A stretch of DNA of 64,000 nucleotides from Vallitalea maricola. GTDB lineage: Bacteria; Bacillota; Clostridia; Lachnospirales; Vallitaleaceae. Shown here piece by piece: positions 1 through 9,388 of this stretch. Below the pieces are notes generated by a model. It was given only the letters and a program-made list of their open reading frames with translations. It searched no databases and had not been told where the DNA came from. The stretch lies in contig NZ_BTPU01000018.1 in NCBI RefSeq assembly GCF_036985595.1, positions 1 through 64,000 on the forward strand, in the 5' to 3' direction. The stretch's first letter is position 1. Each line of letters starts with the position of its first letter. The translations under genes and the position numbers were made by a program.

Positions 1-779
1 GTTACCGATTTGTTTCCGTCAAAGTCGGTGTCTGTACTGCCATCGGAATTTTTTACAGTTAGAGTTATCGTATTAGCATCTCCTACTAATGAATCTAAAG
101 ATGCCGCCTCTGAAATTGCAGTTTCATGAGCTGTAACAGATAAAACTGGATCACTAACACTGATATCATCAATACACCATGCAGCAATATCAGCTACTCC
201 ATCCTGTCTTTCCATTCTAATTTCATCAATACACTCCCACTCAGCTCCAGTAAAAGAAACTTCAGTATCAGTATTAACAGGTGCCGTTATTGCTTTTTCA
301 GCTGTAACAGGACTTCCATCTCTATACCCAGTTATAGAAATTACTATACTATTTCCATCTCCGTCTATACCTCCATCAATATGAAAAGATATAATCTTAA
401 ATTCATCTCCTGAAGTAGACTTTATTTGAACTATTTTGCCATTATTAGATGGAGTAACTTCGTCATAGTACCCCGTTATGATAAGTATATTATCACCCGA
501 AGTAGGTGATAGTGGTGAATTGACTTCAGGCTTACTTAAAACATCTAAATATGCTTCCTCATCATTACTTCCATCCGCTTTAAATACCGCAAATGTCCAG
601 CTCCCTATTGTTCTCGGACTGGAACCATAACCGGTTGAGGTCGAATCAAAGTTTTCATCTCCCGGCGTTGCAGCATATACCGTTATCAATTCAACATCCA
701 TGCCTAATTGACTAAAAAACATTCCAAGCACAAGTACTATTATTACCATTATTTTCTTGCTCAGTATAATCTTTTTCAT
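1..779 (-). CDS. Secreted surface protein, N-terminal part (runs off window)
   Basis: An open frame reads leftward from an ATG at 779 to the window edge without a stop, giving about 259 residues. It starts MKKIILSKKIM, followed by a hydrophobic stretch and an Ala-rich cleavage region near residue 37 (VYAATPGDE), a typical Sec signal peptide. The mature part is rich in Gly, Asp, Ser and Thr with short beta-type segments and a conserved-looking block near residues 160-190 (AWCIDDISV), as in jelly-roll or carbohydrate-associated modules of large surface proteins; this fold guess is inference. A GGGAGGT motif precedes the start. A second in-phase-shifted ATG at 783 reads a different, short frame. 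The protein is incomplete, so its function cannot be named. Confidence 0.8.
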   Translation of the reverse strand, partial: MKKIILSKKIMVIIVLVLGMFFSQLGMDVELITVYAATPGDENFDSTSTGYGSSPRTIGSWTFAVFKADGSNDEEAYLDVLSKPEVNSPLSPTSGDNILIITGYYDEVTPSNNGKIVQIKSTSGDEFKIISFHIDGGIDGDGNSIVISITGYRDGSPVTAEKAITAPVNTDTEVSFTGAEWECIDEIRMERQDGVADIAAWCIDDISVSDPVLSVTAHETAISEAASLDSLVGDANTITLTVKNSDGSTDTDFDGNKSV

Positions 780-1044
780 CCATTTAACCTCCCATAAAAA
801 ATTTTATTTTAATCTATACACTATCCATATATAGCGAGTATCTTTTTTATGTATTTAGTTAAGATATTATATGAATTATAAAACTAGGATCCGTTCCCAT
901 CATTAGGAGAAAAAATATAGGATAAATACAGTATATAAATATTTGAAAACTACTAAAACAGAATGCTGATGTTGTTAATATTAATCAGGTATGACCCGTA
1001 TAGAGCTAAACGCTAAATCTATATGTTAAATAATGATTTAACAC

Positions 1045-1115
1045 GTTGGTAGAAGATACGAAGATTGATTTTAACTTAACGTTAAATAATGCTTGTTCTT
1101 TGTATTACTACCAAC
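1045..1115. repeat. Imperfect inverted repeat
   Basis: Arms at 1045-1063 (begins GTTGGTAG) and 1098-1115 (ends CTACCAAC) pair over about 17 of 19 positions, with an AT-rich centre containing a smaller palindrome around TTAACGTTAA. There is no T-run on either side, so it is not a typical terminator. It may be a small mobile-element relic or a regulatory palindrome. Confidence 0.4.
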
Positions 1116-1266
1116 ATTTTACAATAAATCAACAATTATTTCAACTAATTTCTATGAAAATTGGTATAATTATGCTGAATTATGTATAATTATATACCTT
1201 TTTCATTAAATGGAAGAAAAATTATACGTTTAATCAAATTTCCTTTTTAAAATAATTCTCCATTCA

Positions 1267-1302
1267 AAAAGCTGACAAGATTATTAAAATCCTATCAGCT
1301 CT
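1267..1302 (-). terminator. Rho-independent terminator
   Basis: On the minus strand, AGCTGATAGGAT pairs with ATCTTGTCAGCT (one mismatch) and is followed by TTTTT. It lies downstream of the AraC/methyltransferase remnants. It closely resembles the hairpin at 2599-2637. Confidence 0.6.
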
Positions 1303-1321
1303 AATTTACAATAGACGGCTG

Positions 1322-1391
1322 AGTGATTATACTGGTTTAACTACATTGAAAGTTCTTATTTATCACAGCATATTATTGCAGTATAATCACT
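1322..1391. repeat. Perfect 13-bp inverted repeat with long loop
   Basis: AGTGATTATACTG at 1322-1334 is exactly repeated in inverse orientation at 1379-1391, with 44 bases between. Perfect arms this far apart in an otherwise decayed region suggest the ends of a tiny insertion element or a dimer-binding site. No coding content lies between them. Confidence 0.45.
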
Positions 1392-1425
1392 AACTTATTT
1401 ATTTTTTTAACAGCCTCAAAAGTAA

Positions 1426-1593
1426 TTACCTTTTCTCACATATATTTATAATATCTTTTGAACTATCGAATCCTTCAACATTTAATCCTTTTTCTAAAAG
1501 AAGAATTAATATTCGACCCGTTCCTGTTGCAGGTTCAAGAATAGGTCCCTTACATGATTCTAATCATGTAAAATTCTACATCCCCAAAAGATT
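1426..1593 (-). pseudogene. Class I SAM-dependent methyltransferase remnant
   Basis: Translation gives GQSFGDVEFYMI in one frame, then after a one-base shift near 1556-1561 ESCKGPILEPATGTGR followed by ILILLLEKGLNVEGFDSSK, ending at a stop at 1426. EPATGTGR is methyltransferase motif I (SAM-binding glycine loop), and the acidic end of the next strand (GFDSS) is motif II. The usual family length is about 250 residues, but only about 55 remain, with the N-terminus and most of the fold missing. It begins directly after the AraC remnant stop. It cannot make an active enzyme. Confidence 0.7.
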
Positions 1594-1600
1594 GACCTAA

Positions 1601-2505
1601 TTATTCCATATTTCTTACAGGAACATAAATATCCATAACCGTATCCTGCCTGTAATGACACCGTTCATCGTAAAATTCAAAATCAAGTTTATTCTCATCA
1701 TAAACATATCCACTGTCTTTAAACCAATCTTCAAAAATATATTTCCATGTTCCTGCAATAATCTTAGCAAAATCCTTTTGTTCTTTGTCATGTGTAGTAT
1801 CAACAGGAATTGTTGTAAAAACAGCATATTCAGCTTCTGGAATTTCTACTGTTAACATATCTTCTTCTACCTTTGAAAAGTCATCAACAATAACACCTAA
1901 AAGATATATTGCCTTTCCATCTTCCGATAATGGAACACACAATCCCACTTCACCATGTTTAGATGGATTTAAAATATTGTACATTTTGCTTTCTAAATTT
2001 TCACCATTATAATTGCACCAGAAAGATGCAATATCTTTTGTATAGGTGACCCCAGTAATATTGATATTAATTCCATAACCAGCAACTTTAAAGGAAGGTT
2101 TTTTTACAATAACAGGATTCATCATATATCTCCCAATTTTACATGTTGCTTTTGTATCCGCGTATCCAGCCATTCGTATCATATACTGTTTAGGACTATA
2201 ACCAAATGCTTTACGAAATGCTCTGGCAAAGCCACTGTGTGTTTCAAATCCATATTCCAAAGCAATATCTATAATTCTTCTACCTTCAAATAATTCTGTA
2301 GCTGCTAAAGACAATTTGCGTCCTCGAATGTATTCCATAACAGACATACCTTTACATAGATTAAAAACTCTACAAAATGGTAGGGAGAATACCCAGATTG
2401 ACTAGCAACTTGCTCAATAGTGATATTTCCCTTGATATGATCTTCAATGAATTGAATACAACTTTCTATATCTTTTCTATAGTTCAATGTCCACTCCACC
2501 TTCAT
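1601..2505 (-). pseudogene. AraC-family regulator with GyrI-like domain, frameshifted
   Basis: Two overlapping frames together make one regulator. The first (start near 2505, or TTG at 2487 with a better-placed GGTGGAG) carries the first helix-turn-helix of an AraC domain (ITIEQVASQSGYSPYHF). It then runs out of frame at a run of four A on the plus strand, 2374-2377. Adding one base restores HFCRVFNLCKGMSVMEYIRG and joins the second frame, which holds the second helix-turn-helix (IIDIALEYGFETHSGFARAFRK) and a C-terminal GyrI-like effector-binding domain of about 150 residues. The lesion is a single-base loss in a homopolymer, so a sequencing error is possible. Its neighbour is also broken, which favours real decay. 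Proteins of this layout are usually drug- or stress-responsive activators. Confidence 0.8.
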
Positions 2506-2598
2506 CTATTTTATTATAACAATAAATTTACAAGGAAACTATTCCTATTTTGCTAAATAATGATATTTATAAAATTCCCAATATAAATATTTCCATAG

Positions 2599-2637
2599 AA
2601 AAAGCCGACAAGATTCATTAATATCTTATCAGCTTTG
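2599..2637 (-). terminator. Rho-independent terminator of sugar locus 1
   Basis: On the minus strand, AAAGCTGATAAGAT pairs with ATCTTGTCGGCTTT and is followed by TTTTTC. It lies just downstream of the fucosidase stop at 2661 and ends the transporter operon. Confidence 0.75.
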
Positions 2638-2660
2638 CTTTAATCCGATATATTCATTTC

Positions 2661-4076
2661 CTAGTAAACGCCAATAAAGGCAATAACAGGGGCTACTCTA
2701 TAATCCCTTATGATCAGCATCAGTTCTTTGGTTTTCACCTGATCAAGGCGTACAATCTTCTTGTACCCTACAACAGTACCTTCATAAACTTTAATGGGTT
2801 CTTTATTCTCTACAGCATATAACTCAAAACTTTCTATACGCTGACTTTTCTGAATGTTCTCTTTTATGACCACAAATGAGATATCCTGTTCAGTCTTCCA
2901 GCTCATTCGTAGAATAACAGGTTCTTTTCCTGCTGGTACCTCAAAATAACAGTCGTAATTATCTTTTCTAACTTGACTGACATCATTGGATTCAGGCGAA
3001 ATCTCTGCTTCTATCTCAGCCTCTTCCAACAAATTGATTTCAAAATTCTTCCTCAGCTGATGGCCCATTTCCTTAAGGCGCTCAACATCATTCTCATGAA
3101 TCAGCCCTCTCCTGTCTGGTGGCAGATTCAATAAAAAGGTAGCATTGCCGCCAACTGAATTGTAGTAAATCTCCAGCAGTTCCTCCAGTGATCTAACCTG
3201 ATTATCCTCATGCTCATGATAAAACCAGCCCGGCCGTATGGATGTATTGACCTCAGCGGGGTACCAGATCAGCTTAGATTCATTCGCTAGAGCCTGCCTG
3301 CTTCCCAGATCCAGATCCATTGAAGATAGCTTCTTGAATCGGAATTCTGATACGTCCTCTTTTTGGCTGGCATCAGAAACCTTTTCAGCATCTCTGAGCT
3401 TCTCCGGTACAACACTCCATTCCGAAGGGCGTGTATCACCAGCTTCATTGCCACACCAGCGAATATCCGGACCACAGACAGATATGCAGGCCTTAGGTTG
3501 CAGCTCTCTAACAGTATTATAGTAACGATTCCAATCATAAACCTGTTTTTTACCATTATTCCCTTCGCCACAAGCACCATCTAACCATACAGAAAATATC
3601 TCACCATAATCAGTCAGAAGCTCTTTCAACTGGCTCACAAAATAATCGTCATAGAGTTTGCCCTGTCCATATCGTTTGTCATGTCTGTCCCAGGGTGACA
3701 GGTAGATGCCAAATTTGAGGCCTTCTTTTTTACAGGCCTTACTAACCTCTCTGACTAAGTCCCCATTACCACCTCTGAAAGGGCTGGCTGATATATTATG
3801 ATCTGTATAGCGACTGGGCCATAAACAGAAACCGTCATGATGCTTGCAGGTCAAAATAAGTCCTTTCATCCCTGCTGCCTTCACAGCAGTTACCCATTGA
3901 TTCGCATCCAATTCTAATGGATTAAACAAGGAAGGAGATTCATTACCATCTCCCCATTCTCTGTCAGTAAAAGTGTTGATAGTAAAATGTATGAAACCAT
4001 AAAATTCAAGTTGCTGAAAAGCCATTTGCCTTTCAGAAGGTTTAACTTTAATCAAACGTTTATCCAACTTAATCAT
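2661..4076 (-). CDS. Alpha-L-fucosidase, GH29
   Basis: A 471-residue cytoplasmic enzyme (no signal peptide) that would remove terminal alpha-L-fucose from oligosaccharides. The N-terminal TIM barrel shows the family pattern: FYGFIHFTINTFTDREWGDG near residues 25-44, the substrate-binding KHHDGFCLWPS at 78-88, and VWLDGA at 163-168, whose Asp166 is the expected nucleophile. The last 120 residues look like a beta-sandwich module. The length fits the family. It begins 10 bp after the second permease stop and is the last gene of the operon, so imported fucosylated glycans would be trimmed inside the cell. GH29 members differ in linkage preference, which cannot be read here. Confidence 0.93.
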   Translation of the reverse strand: MIKLDKRLIKVKPSERQMAFQQLEFYGFIHFTINTFTDREWGDGNESPSLFNPLELDANQWVTAVKAAGMKGLILTCKHHDGFCLWPSRYTDHNISASPFRGGNGDLVREVSKACKKEGLKFGIYLSPWDRHDKRYGQGKLYDDYFVSQLKELLTDYGEIFSVWLDGACGEGNNGKKQVYDWNRYYNTVRELQPKACISVCGPDIRWCGNEAGDTRPSEWSVVPEKLRDAEKVSDASQKEDVSEFRFKKLSSMDLDLGSRQALANESKLIWYPAEVNTSIRPGWFYHEHEDNQVRSLEELLEIYYNSVGGNATFLLNLPPDRRGLIHENDVERLKEMGHQLRKNFEINLLEEAEIEAEISPESNDVSQVRKDNYDCYFEVPAGKEPVILRMSWKTEQDISFVVIKENIQKSQRIESFELYAVENKEPIKVYEGTVVGYKKIVRLDQVKTKELMLIIRDYRVAPVIAFIGVY

Positions 4077-4086
4077 CCCATTACCT

Positions 4087-4920
4087 TTACCCTTTCACTC
4101 CAGATGTACTTACACCTTCAACAAATACTTTTTGTGTTAAGAAAAATACAATTATTATTGGCAGCAATACAAGTGTTGCACCTGCCATCTGCAAACCGTA
4201 GTCTATGACCTGACCTGAAGAAAACAGCTTAATACCTACTGACAGCATTTGTTTGTTCAGATCGCTGATGTACAAGTATGGTCCCATATAATCATTCCAT
4301 GCCCATACAAATGAAAACAGCAGCATTGTCGCAATGGCTGGTTTTGCCAATGGTAAAATAATCCTTGTATAGATACGTCCATGTCCACAGCCATCAATTC
4401 TTGCTGCCTCGCTAAGAGATGCAGGTATGGCGATGAAAGCCTGACGCAACAAAAAGACAAAGTAAACATCTACCGTTGCAGGCAATATCAGCGCCCAGGG
4501 CGTATTCAGAATATGCAGCTTCTTAAAGATCATGTATCTTGGCATAATCATAATATCGCTTGGTATCATCAGCGCTGCCAACAGTATCAAAAAGATAATA
4601 TCTCTACCTGCAAACTTGATTTTTGAAAAACCATAGGCTGTATAGCTGATAAAAAATACTTTTATTAACAATATCATACCCGTTACAAAGATTGTGTTCC
4701 AGTACCATCTTATAAAGTTGTAATACTCACTTGCAAATAATCCTTTAATATTATCCAGTGTAAAATGTTCTGGAAGGATATGAAAAGGAACTTTAAGCAC
4801 TTCCCCACTCACTTTGAATGTAGATGATATCATAAAAATGAAAGGGAAAATACCACCGATGCCAATAAGCAACATAATGATAGTAAAGGACCATTTATAT
4901 ATTAATGATTTCTTATTCAC
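4087..4920 (-). CDS. Carbohydrate ABC permease, MalG/LacG type (locus 1)
   Basis: Inner-membrane subunit of a CUT1 importer, about 277 residues with six predicted membrane segments. The EAA loop that contacts the ATPase is visible as EAARIDGCGHGRIYTRIILPL. The likely start is GTG at 4920 (MNKKSLIYKW), 8 bases after AGGAGG; the longer frame from 4929 begins inside the ribosome binding site. The protein ends in the GVKG tail common to this family. It lies 12 bp after the partner permease. Confidence 0.93.
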   Translation of the reverse strand: MNKKSLIYKWSFTIIMLLIGIGGIFPFIFMISSTFKVSGEVLKVPFHILPEHFTLDNIKGLFASEYYNFIRWYWNTIFVTGMILLIKVFFISYTAYGFSKIKFAGRDIIFLILLAALMIPSDIMIMPRYMIFKKLHILNTPWALILPATVDVYFVFLLRQAFIAIPASLSEAARIDGCGHGRIYTRIILPLAKPAIATMLLFSFVWAWNDYMGPYLYISDLNKQMLSVGIKLFSSGQVIDYGLQMAGATLVLLPIIIVFFLTQKVFVEGVSTSGVKG

Positions 4921-4932
4921 ACTAAACACCTC

Positions 4933-5835
4933 CTAATAATTGACCCATTTTTTCTGACCTCGCCACTGAATCAGCGTAATGATCATAACAATTGCAAACA
5001 TCAGCATCGCCTGCGCACTGGCATAACTAGTTTCATATTTTGTGAACGCTGATCTAACAATATTCAAAGACATAACCACCGTACTTCTTCCAGGCTTCCC
5101 TTCTGTAAGGGACTGTATGATCGTAAAGTTCTGAAGAGATGTTATAATGGAGCTGATTAACAGGAAGAAACTCGTTGGTGAAACATAAGGCAATATGACA
5201 TTTTTAATTTTGTGCCAGCGATTTGCACCGTCCATTTCAGCAGCTTCAAGCAATTCTCCAGGCACTTCCTGAAGTGCCGCCAAATAGGTAATCATATTTA
5301 GACCAACACCTTTCCATACAGCAATAATAGCGACCGTGGGCAATGCCCATCCCATGTCCAATAGGGGTGGTCGTTCAAGCCCCATGTTCATTAAAAACTG
5401 ACCTAAAATCCCCTTTGCACCCAAAAGAAGCTTAAATATGACTGCCACAGCCACCATATTGGATACATAGGGCAAAAAGATCATAGACCTCAAAGAATTT
5501 TTCATGAAAACTCCTTTATTCAGAATTACTGCCAGCATAAAGCCCAATACCATAATAAGCGGTACATATATTAAGGAATATTTGACTGTATTAAATAAAG
5601 CTTCCATTGTATCAGCATCCTGAAACATTCTTACATAATTGTCAAAGCCCACAAATCTGACATTCTCCAGATTATTGATAAATTTAACATTCACGAATGA
5701 AAGGATAATGGAAACAACAAATGGAATGCCTGTAAATACGATAAACATCAAAACATAAGGTAATATAAATATATATCCGGCAAGATTTTCATTGTCGGAT
5801 TTTTTCTTCTTTTTCTTAGCTGTATACTTCTGCAT
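4933..5835 (-). CDS. Carbohydrate ABC permease, MalF/UgpA type (locus 1)
   Basis: A 300-residue partner permease with six membrane segments, beginning with a Lys-rich cytoplasmic tail (KKKKKKSDNENLAGY). The EAA motif is EAAEMDGANRWHKIKNVILPY. AAGGAGG lies 6 bases ahead of the ATG. It follows the binding-protein gene by 175 bp, with a hairpin in the gap. It pairs with the 4087-4920 product to form the translocation pore. No ATPase gene accompanies the pair. Confidence 0.93.
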   Translation of the reverse strand: MQKYTAKKKKKKSDNENLAGYIFILPYVLMFIVFTGIPFVVSIILSFVNVKFINNLENVRFVGFDNYVRMFQDADTMEALFNTVKYSLIYVPLIMVLGFMLAVILNKGVFMKNSLRSMIFLPYVSNMVAVAVIFKLLLGAKGILGQFLMNMGLERPPLLDMGWALPTVAIIAVWKGVGLNMITYLAALQEVPGELLEAAEMDGANRWHKIKNVILPYVSPTSFFLLISSIITSLQNFTIIQSLTEGKPGRSTVVMSLNIVRSAFTKYETSYASAQAMLMFAIVMIITLIQWRGQKKWVNY

Positions 5836-5967
5836 CTCTGCCTCCTTATACTAACCTATATTCTATACATCATTTTTTAAGTAACACATCAGATTGTAAA
5901 ATACATTGTCTAGAAACAAAGAAACTACATCTCGTTCTGCAAGTCAGATTTGTCTCCTATAAGAAAT

Positions 5968-5998
5968 AAAGGGACAGGTACTATGACCAGTCCCTTAT
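5968..5998 (-). terminator. Intra-operon stem-loop between binding protein and permease
   Basis: On the minus strand, AAGGGACTGG pairs with CCTGTCCCTT around a short loop, followed by a weak T stretch. It lies between the binding-protein stop (6011) and the permease start (5835). By analogy with the malE-malF gap it would stabilise the upstream message or partly stop transcription. Confidence 0.7.
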
Positions 5999-6010
5999 TC
6001 CTTATCTTAA

Positions 6011-7420
6011 TTAATTGTCAGATGCCATATCTTCCTTAATAGCTTTATCAGATCTCTCTTTGATATGTGCAATGGCATCCTCAAGGCTTTGTGCACCCTG
6101 ACCATACATTTGACCTTCTTCTGTCCAGATTTGAGAAATAACTGTGTCTGCAGTACCAATGATTTTCTCAGAAACGATTTTACGCTCTGGATTAAACCAT
6201 GCATTAACAAAATCTTCTTCTGTCACGTTATCTTTTGAATAAGCTGGTACAAGTTCATTTGTTACATAGTCAGATATCTCTTGGTCTGTCAAGTCTGTTC
6301 TTGCAGGAATACGACCATGACCTAATTTATATTGGTTTTCTGCCATACATTTGATAGCTTCAAAAGCAGCATCTGCATTTTTAGATGAAGCAGATACACC
6401 ATAAGCACCTGTAACAGCTAGAGTTGAAGATTCTTGTCCTTCTGGGTAAGGCATTGGAAGAATACCGAATTCCCAATCTCTTGGGTATTTCTCAAAGTTA
6501 TTCATCATGGACATAACCCATCCTCCACAAACAAACATACCCATATTACCGCTTGCTACAAAGGAGTTCCATGGATAAGCACCTGATGCATACATAATGC
6601 TGTCTGGTTGGACTTTATCAACATTACCAAGATCATAGTAGAACTGTAGACCTTTAGCAAAAAGTGAATCATCAAAATTTGAAGTACCATCCTCATTATA
6701 AGCTTGAGCACCTGATTGCATTGCCCATAAGTAGTTATAGCAATCATAGTCAAGCATAAATGATCCCCATACATCTGCATCTGCATTAGTTAGTTTCTTA
6801 GCTGTTTCAATATATTTTTCCCAAGTCCAGCCTTCTGCTGTTGGGTATTCCACACCTGCTTCATCAAAAATCTTCTTGTTATAGAATGTAAGCCATATGT
6901 CATTAAAAGCTGGTAGTCCATAGGAAAGACCGTCATCAAAGACCGGAACACTGTCCCCAAACACTGACTGAATATCATAATTATCTGCTTCAGCAAGTTC
7001 ATTAAGAGGCTCAAGAACACCTGCCTGATAATATGTTTTCAGTTTCTGTGTTGTACCATAGACGATATCTATGTCGTCGCCTGCCATTAATGATACAAGC
7101 TGTTTATCAACTTCTCCGGCATTCGTATTGGGAATAATTGTGAAGTCAATCTGAATACCAGTCTTTTCTTTAACTAGTTCCACTAGTTCTACAGCCTCGC
7201 CACCAGTAGAACTGGTTTCACTGACACCATAGTGTAGTACAACGCCTTCAAATGGCTTGTCCGTTTTTGAAGCACTATCAGCATTATCATCCGTCTTCTT
7301 ATCTGTAGACGTTGAACCTGAATTATTTTCTGCCTTTTTACTGCCACAACCAGCCACAGAAAATGCAAGAATTAGTGTCAAAAGGATTGCCAAGCTTCTT
7401 TTTAAGTTTGAGTTAATCAT
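6011..7420 (-). CDS. Extracellular sugar-binding lipoprotein (locus 1)
   Basis: A 469-residue family 1 solute-binding protein. The lipobox is AFSVAGC, with the lipidated Cys near residue 25, followed by a Lys/Ser/Thr-rich linker and the two-lobed binding fold. Visible family landmarks are GDDIDIVYGTTQ, NKKIFDEAGVEYP, and the later GAYGVSASSKNADAAFEAIK block. GAGGAGG precedes the ATG. It is the first gene after the YesM kinase and delivers oligosaccharide to the two permeases. The adjacent fucosidase, GH88 and GH112 genes suggest a glycan containing fucose, uronic acid and galactose, but the ligand is not readable from sequence. Confidence 0.93.
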   Translation of the reverse strand: MINSNLKRSLAILLTLILAFSVAGCGSKKAENNSGSTSTDKKTDDNADSASKTDKPFEGVVLHYGVSETSSTGGEAVELVELVKEKTGIQIDFTIIPNTNAGEVDKQLVSLMAGDDIDIVYGTTQKLKTYYQAGVLEPLNELAEADNYDIQSVFGDSVPVFDDGLSYGLPAFNDIWLTFYNKKIFDEAGVEYPTAEGWTWEKYIETAKKLTNADADVWGSFMLDYDCYNYLWAMQSGAQAYNEDGTSNFDDSLFAKGLQFYYDLGNVDKVQPDSIMYASGAYPWNSFVASGNMGMFVCGGWVMSMMNNFEKYPRDWEFGILPMPYPEGQESSTLAVTGAYGVSASSKNADAAFEAIKCMAENQYKLGHGRIPARTDLTDQEISDYVTNELVPAYSKDNVTEEDFVNAWFNPERKIVSEKIIGTADTVISQIWTEEGQMYGQGAQSLEDAIAHIKERSDKAIKEDMASDN

Positions 7421-7528
7421 AGGTGATACCTCCTCATTTATTGTATCTTCATTATACGCTTCTTCAACCCCTCTTTCTATAGGCGAGATTTTGACTTTAT
7501 GGTCTAAAATTGTCTATAGCAGTATAGA

Positions 7529-9388
7529 TTAATCATTATCTTCCAATATCTCAATATCCTTGAATGTCATTTTGGGAATGGTGATGATGCATACCGTTCC
7601 CAGACCTTTTTTGCTGTAGATTCTCACCCCATTTTCGACACCAAAATAGAGTCTTAGCCTGTCAGAAATATTGTGCAGTCCTATGCCGGTACTTTTTCTT
7701 GGTTGGTGATTTTTCTGCTGCAAATCCCGTTTCCCGTATCTAATCTGCTCACGTACTGCTACCAGCTTTTCCTTATCCATACCAATGCCGTTGTCAGTAA
7801 TAACAAATCTCACCTCATCAGAACGGACAACAACTTTAATACGCAACTTCATAGTGTGCTCCTGTTCATCTAAAGCATAGAGGAAGGCATTTTCAGCCAC
7901 TGGCTGTAAAATCAGCTTTAGGGAATACAGATCCCTAATTGCCTCTGCGTCCATTAGCAGCTCACATTCAAACAGATCATCATATCTACTTTTCTGGATA
8001 TTGATATACGCCATCAAGTGCTCTATTTCTCTGGATATTTTTACCAAAGCTTCGCCATCACTAATGGAGAGCCGGTACATACGTCCCAGAGAGGCGGCTA
8101 TCCTGCCAATATCCTGCCGTCCCGCTTCATTGGATTTCCATACGATAGTCTCAAGAGTATTATATAGAAAATGAGGATTAATTTGATTCATCAAAACCTC
8201 CATCTCAAGTTCCTTTTTTTTCTTCTCCATGAGCAGCTTTTCTTTAATGTTATGATTGATGCTTCTAAGCATGTCATTATAGGAATCAATCATATTACCG
8301 ATTTCTGAATCTGCCTTCACCTGAACATATGCATTCAGATTACCGTGATTAACTTCCATCATAGATTCACTTAGCTCAGCAATAGGGTATGTAAAGCGTT
8401 TGAAAAAGTAAAGTATCATGACACCGCATCCCAGAATACTGATAATGATAATCCATGTTATTCTGAAATAAAGTTTGTTCACATCATCCACCGCATTCTC
8501 TATAGGAACCATCAGTACTGTCATCCAGTCATTCACATCAGATTCAGCAATTGACATAGAATACCTAACGCTGTCAACTGTCATAGAGAATTGATTCCCT
8601 GATCTGTCAAGAATAGACTTTAGAATCTCCGGTCTTATCTCCTTTGAGGCAATGACATTTAGATCAGAAGATGACAGCAAAACACCGCTGTTAGTAATGA
8701 TATATATTTTGCCGTCTTCCTGTGCGGCAATATCCGCATATTTTAAATAAAGGGATTCCTCCCTCAAGGCAAAAATGTGGATATATGGATAGCCGGCTCT
8801 TAAGGCTGAATAAATTCTTCTCGTGCCAAAGATGACATTATCCTTACGCAAATCATCATATGGAGTTTCCTTCAAGAAATTTTCCTGTAGTGGATACCAG
8901 AAAAAATGGGTAAGGCGTTCCTTATTGGTAATCCCCATGTTTTCCAGTCTTTTGATTTGCTCGGAACCATCGTAATTGGCATCAACAATATTAAAAAGCT
9001 CTGTATCGCCATTTTTTCTAACTGTGTAAATTGCTGCAATTTGTTCATTGTTATTGAGCCTGTTATAACCATTAAATATCTGATTGGCAATTTTTAAGAC
9101 GGCTACCCGTTTTTCTATGACTTTTTCTGGTCCATAGGACTGGTCCAGCTCCTTAATAAGCCGTTGGTCTTTAGCAAAACTGTCCGAAACACTGTAAATG
9201 TTATGGACCGTCTCATCAATCTTATCTTGTACCTCTCTAGCACTGAAATCCAAAGCTTTCAATGATCTCTGCTGCATAGACGCCTTTGTCTGAAAAAAAA
9301 GTATAGTTACAATAAACAATATGGGCACCAGTATAGCAAGGATAAACCCAATAACCCTATGAACAACTTTTGTATGCTTATATTTCAT
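7529..9388 (-). CDS. YesM-type sensor histidine kinase (locus 1)
   Basis: A 619-residue membrane kinase. A TM segment near residues 12-30 and another near 295-318 enclose a large external sensor domain of about 260 residues. A HAMP segment follows (RFTYPIAELSESMMEVNHGNL). The LytS/YesM-type dimer domain has the phospho-acceptor motif MNQINPHFLYNTLE, and the ATPase end shows VAENAFLYAL, DNGIGM and the G2 box STGIGLHNISDRL. It overlaps the upstream regulator gene by 11 bp, so the two are translationally coupled. It would sense an external sugar and activate the neighbouring transporter genes. Confidence 0.94.
   Translation of the reverse strand: MKYKHTKVVHRVIGFILAILVPILFIVTILFFQTKASMQQRSLKALDFSAREVQDKIDETVHNIYSVSDSFAKDQRLIKELDQSYGPEKVIEKRVAVLKIANQIFNGYNRLNNNEQIAAIYTVRKNGDTELFNIVDANYDGSEQIKRLENMGITNKERLTHFFWYPLQENFLKETPYDDLRKDNVIFGTRRIYSALRAGYPYIHIFALREESLYLKYADIAAQEDGKIYIITNSGVLLSSSDLNVIASKEIRPEILKSILDRSGNQFSMTVDSVRYSMSIAESDVNDWMTVLMVPIENAVDDVNKLYFRITWIIIISILGCGVMILYFFKRFTYPIAELSESMMEVNHGNLNAYVQVKADSEIGNMIDSYNDMLRSINHNIKEKLLMEKKKKELEMEVLMNQINPHFLYNTLETIVWKSNEAGRQDIGRIAASLGRMYRLSISDGEALVKISREIEHLMAYINIQKSRYDDLFECELLMDAEAIRDLYSLKLILQPVAENAFLYALDEQEHTMKLRIKVVVRSDEVRFVITDNGIGMDKEKLVAVREQIRYGKRDLQQKNHQPRKSTGIGLHNISDRLRLYFGVENGVRIYSKKGLGTVCIITIPKMTFKDIEILEDND

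Larger units (their letters stand above)
780..1425. other. Intergenic stretch with hairpins, no gene seen
   Basis: AT-rich DNA between the surface-protein gene and a methyltransferase remnant. I see no frame with a ribosome binding site or family signal. It contains two long inverted repeats (1045-1115 and 1322-1391) and one terminator-like hairpin (1267-1302), listed separately. Confidence 0.5.
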
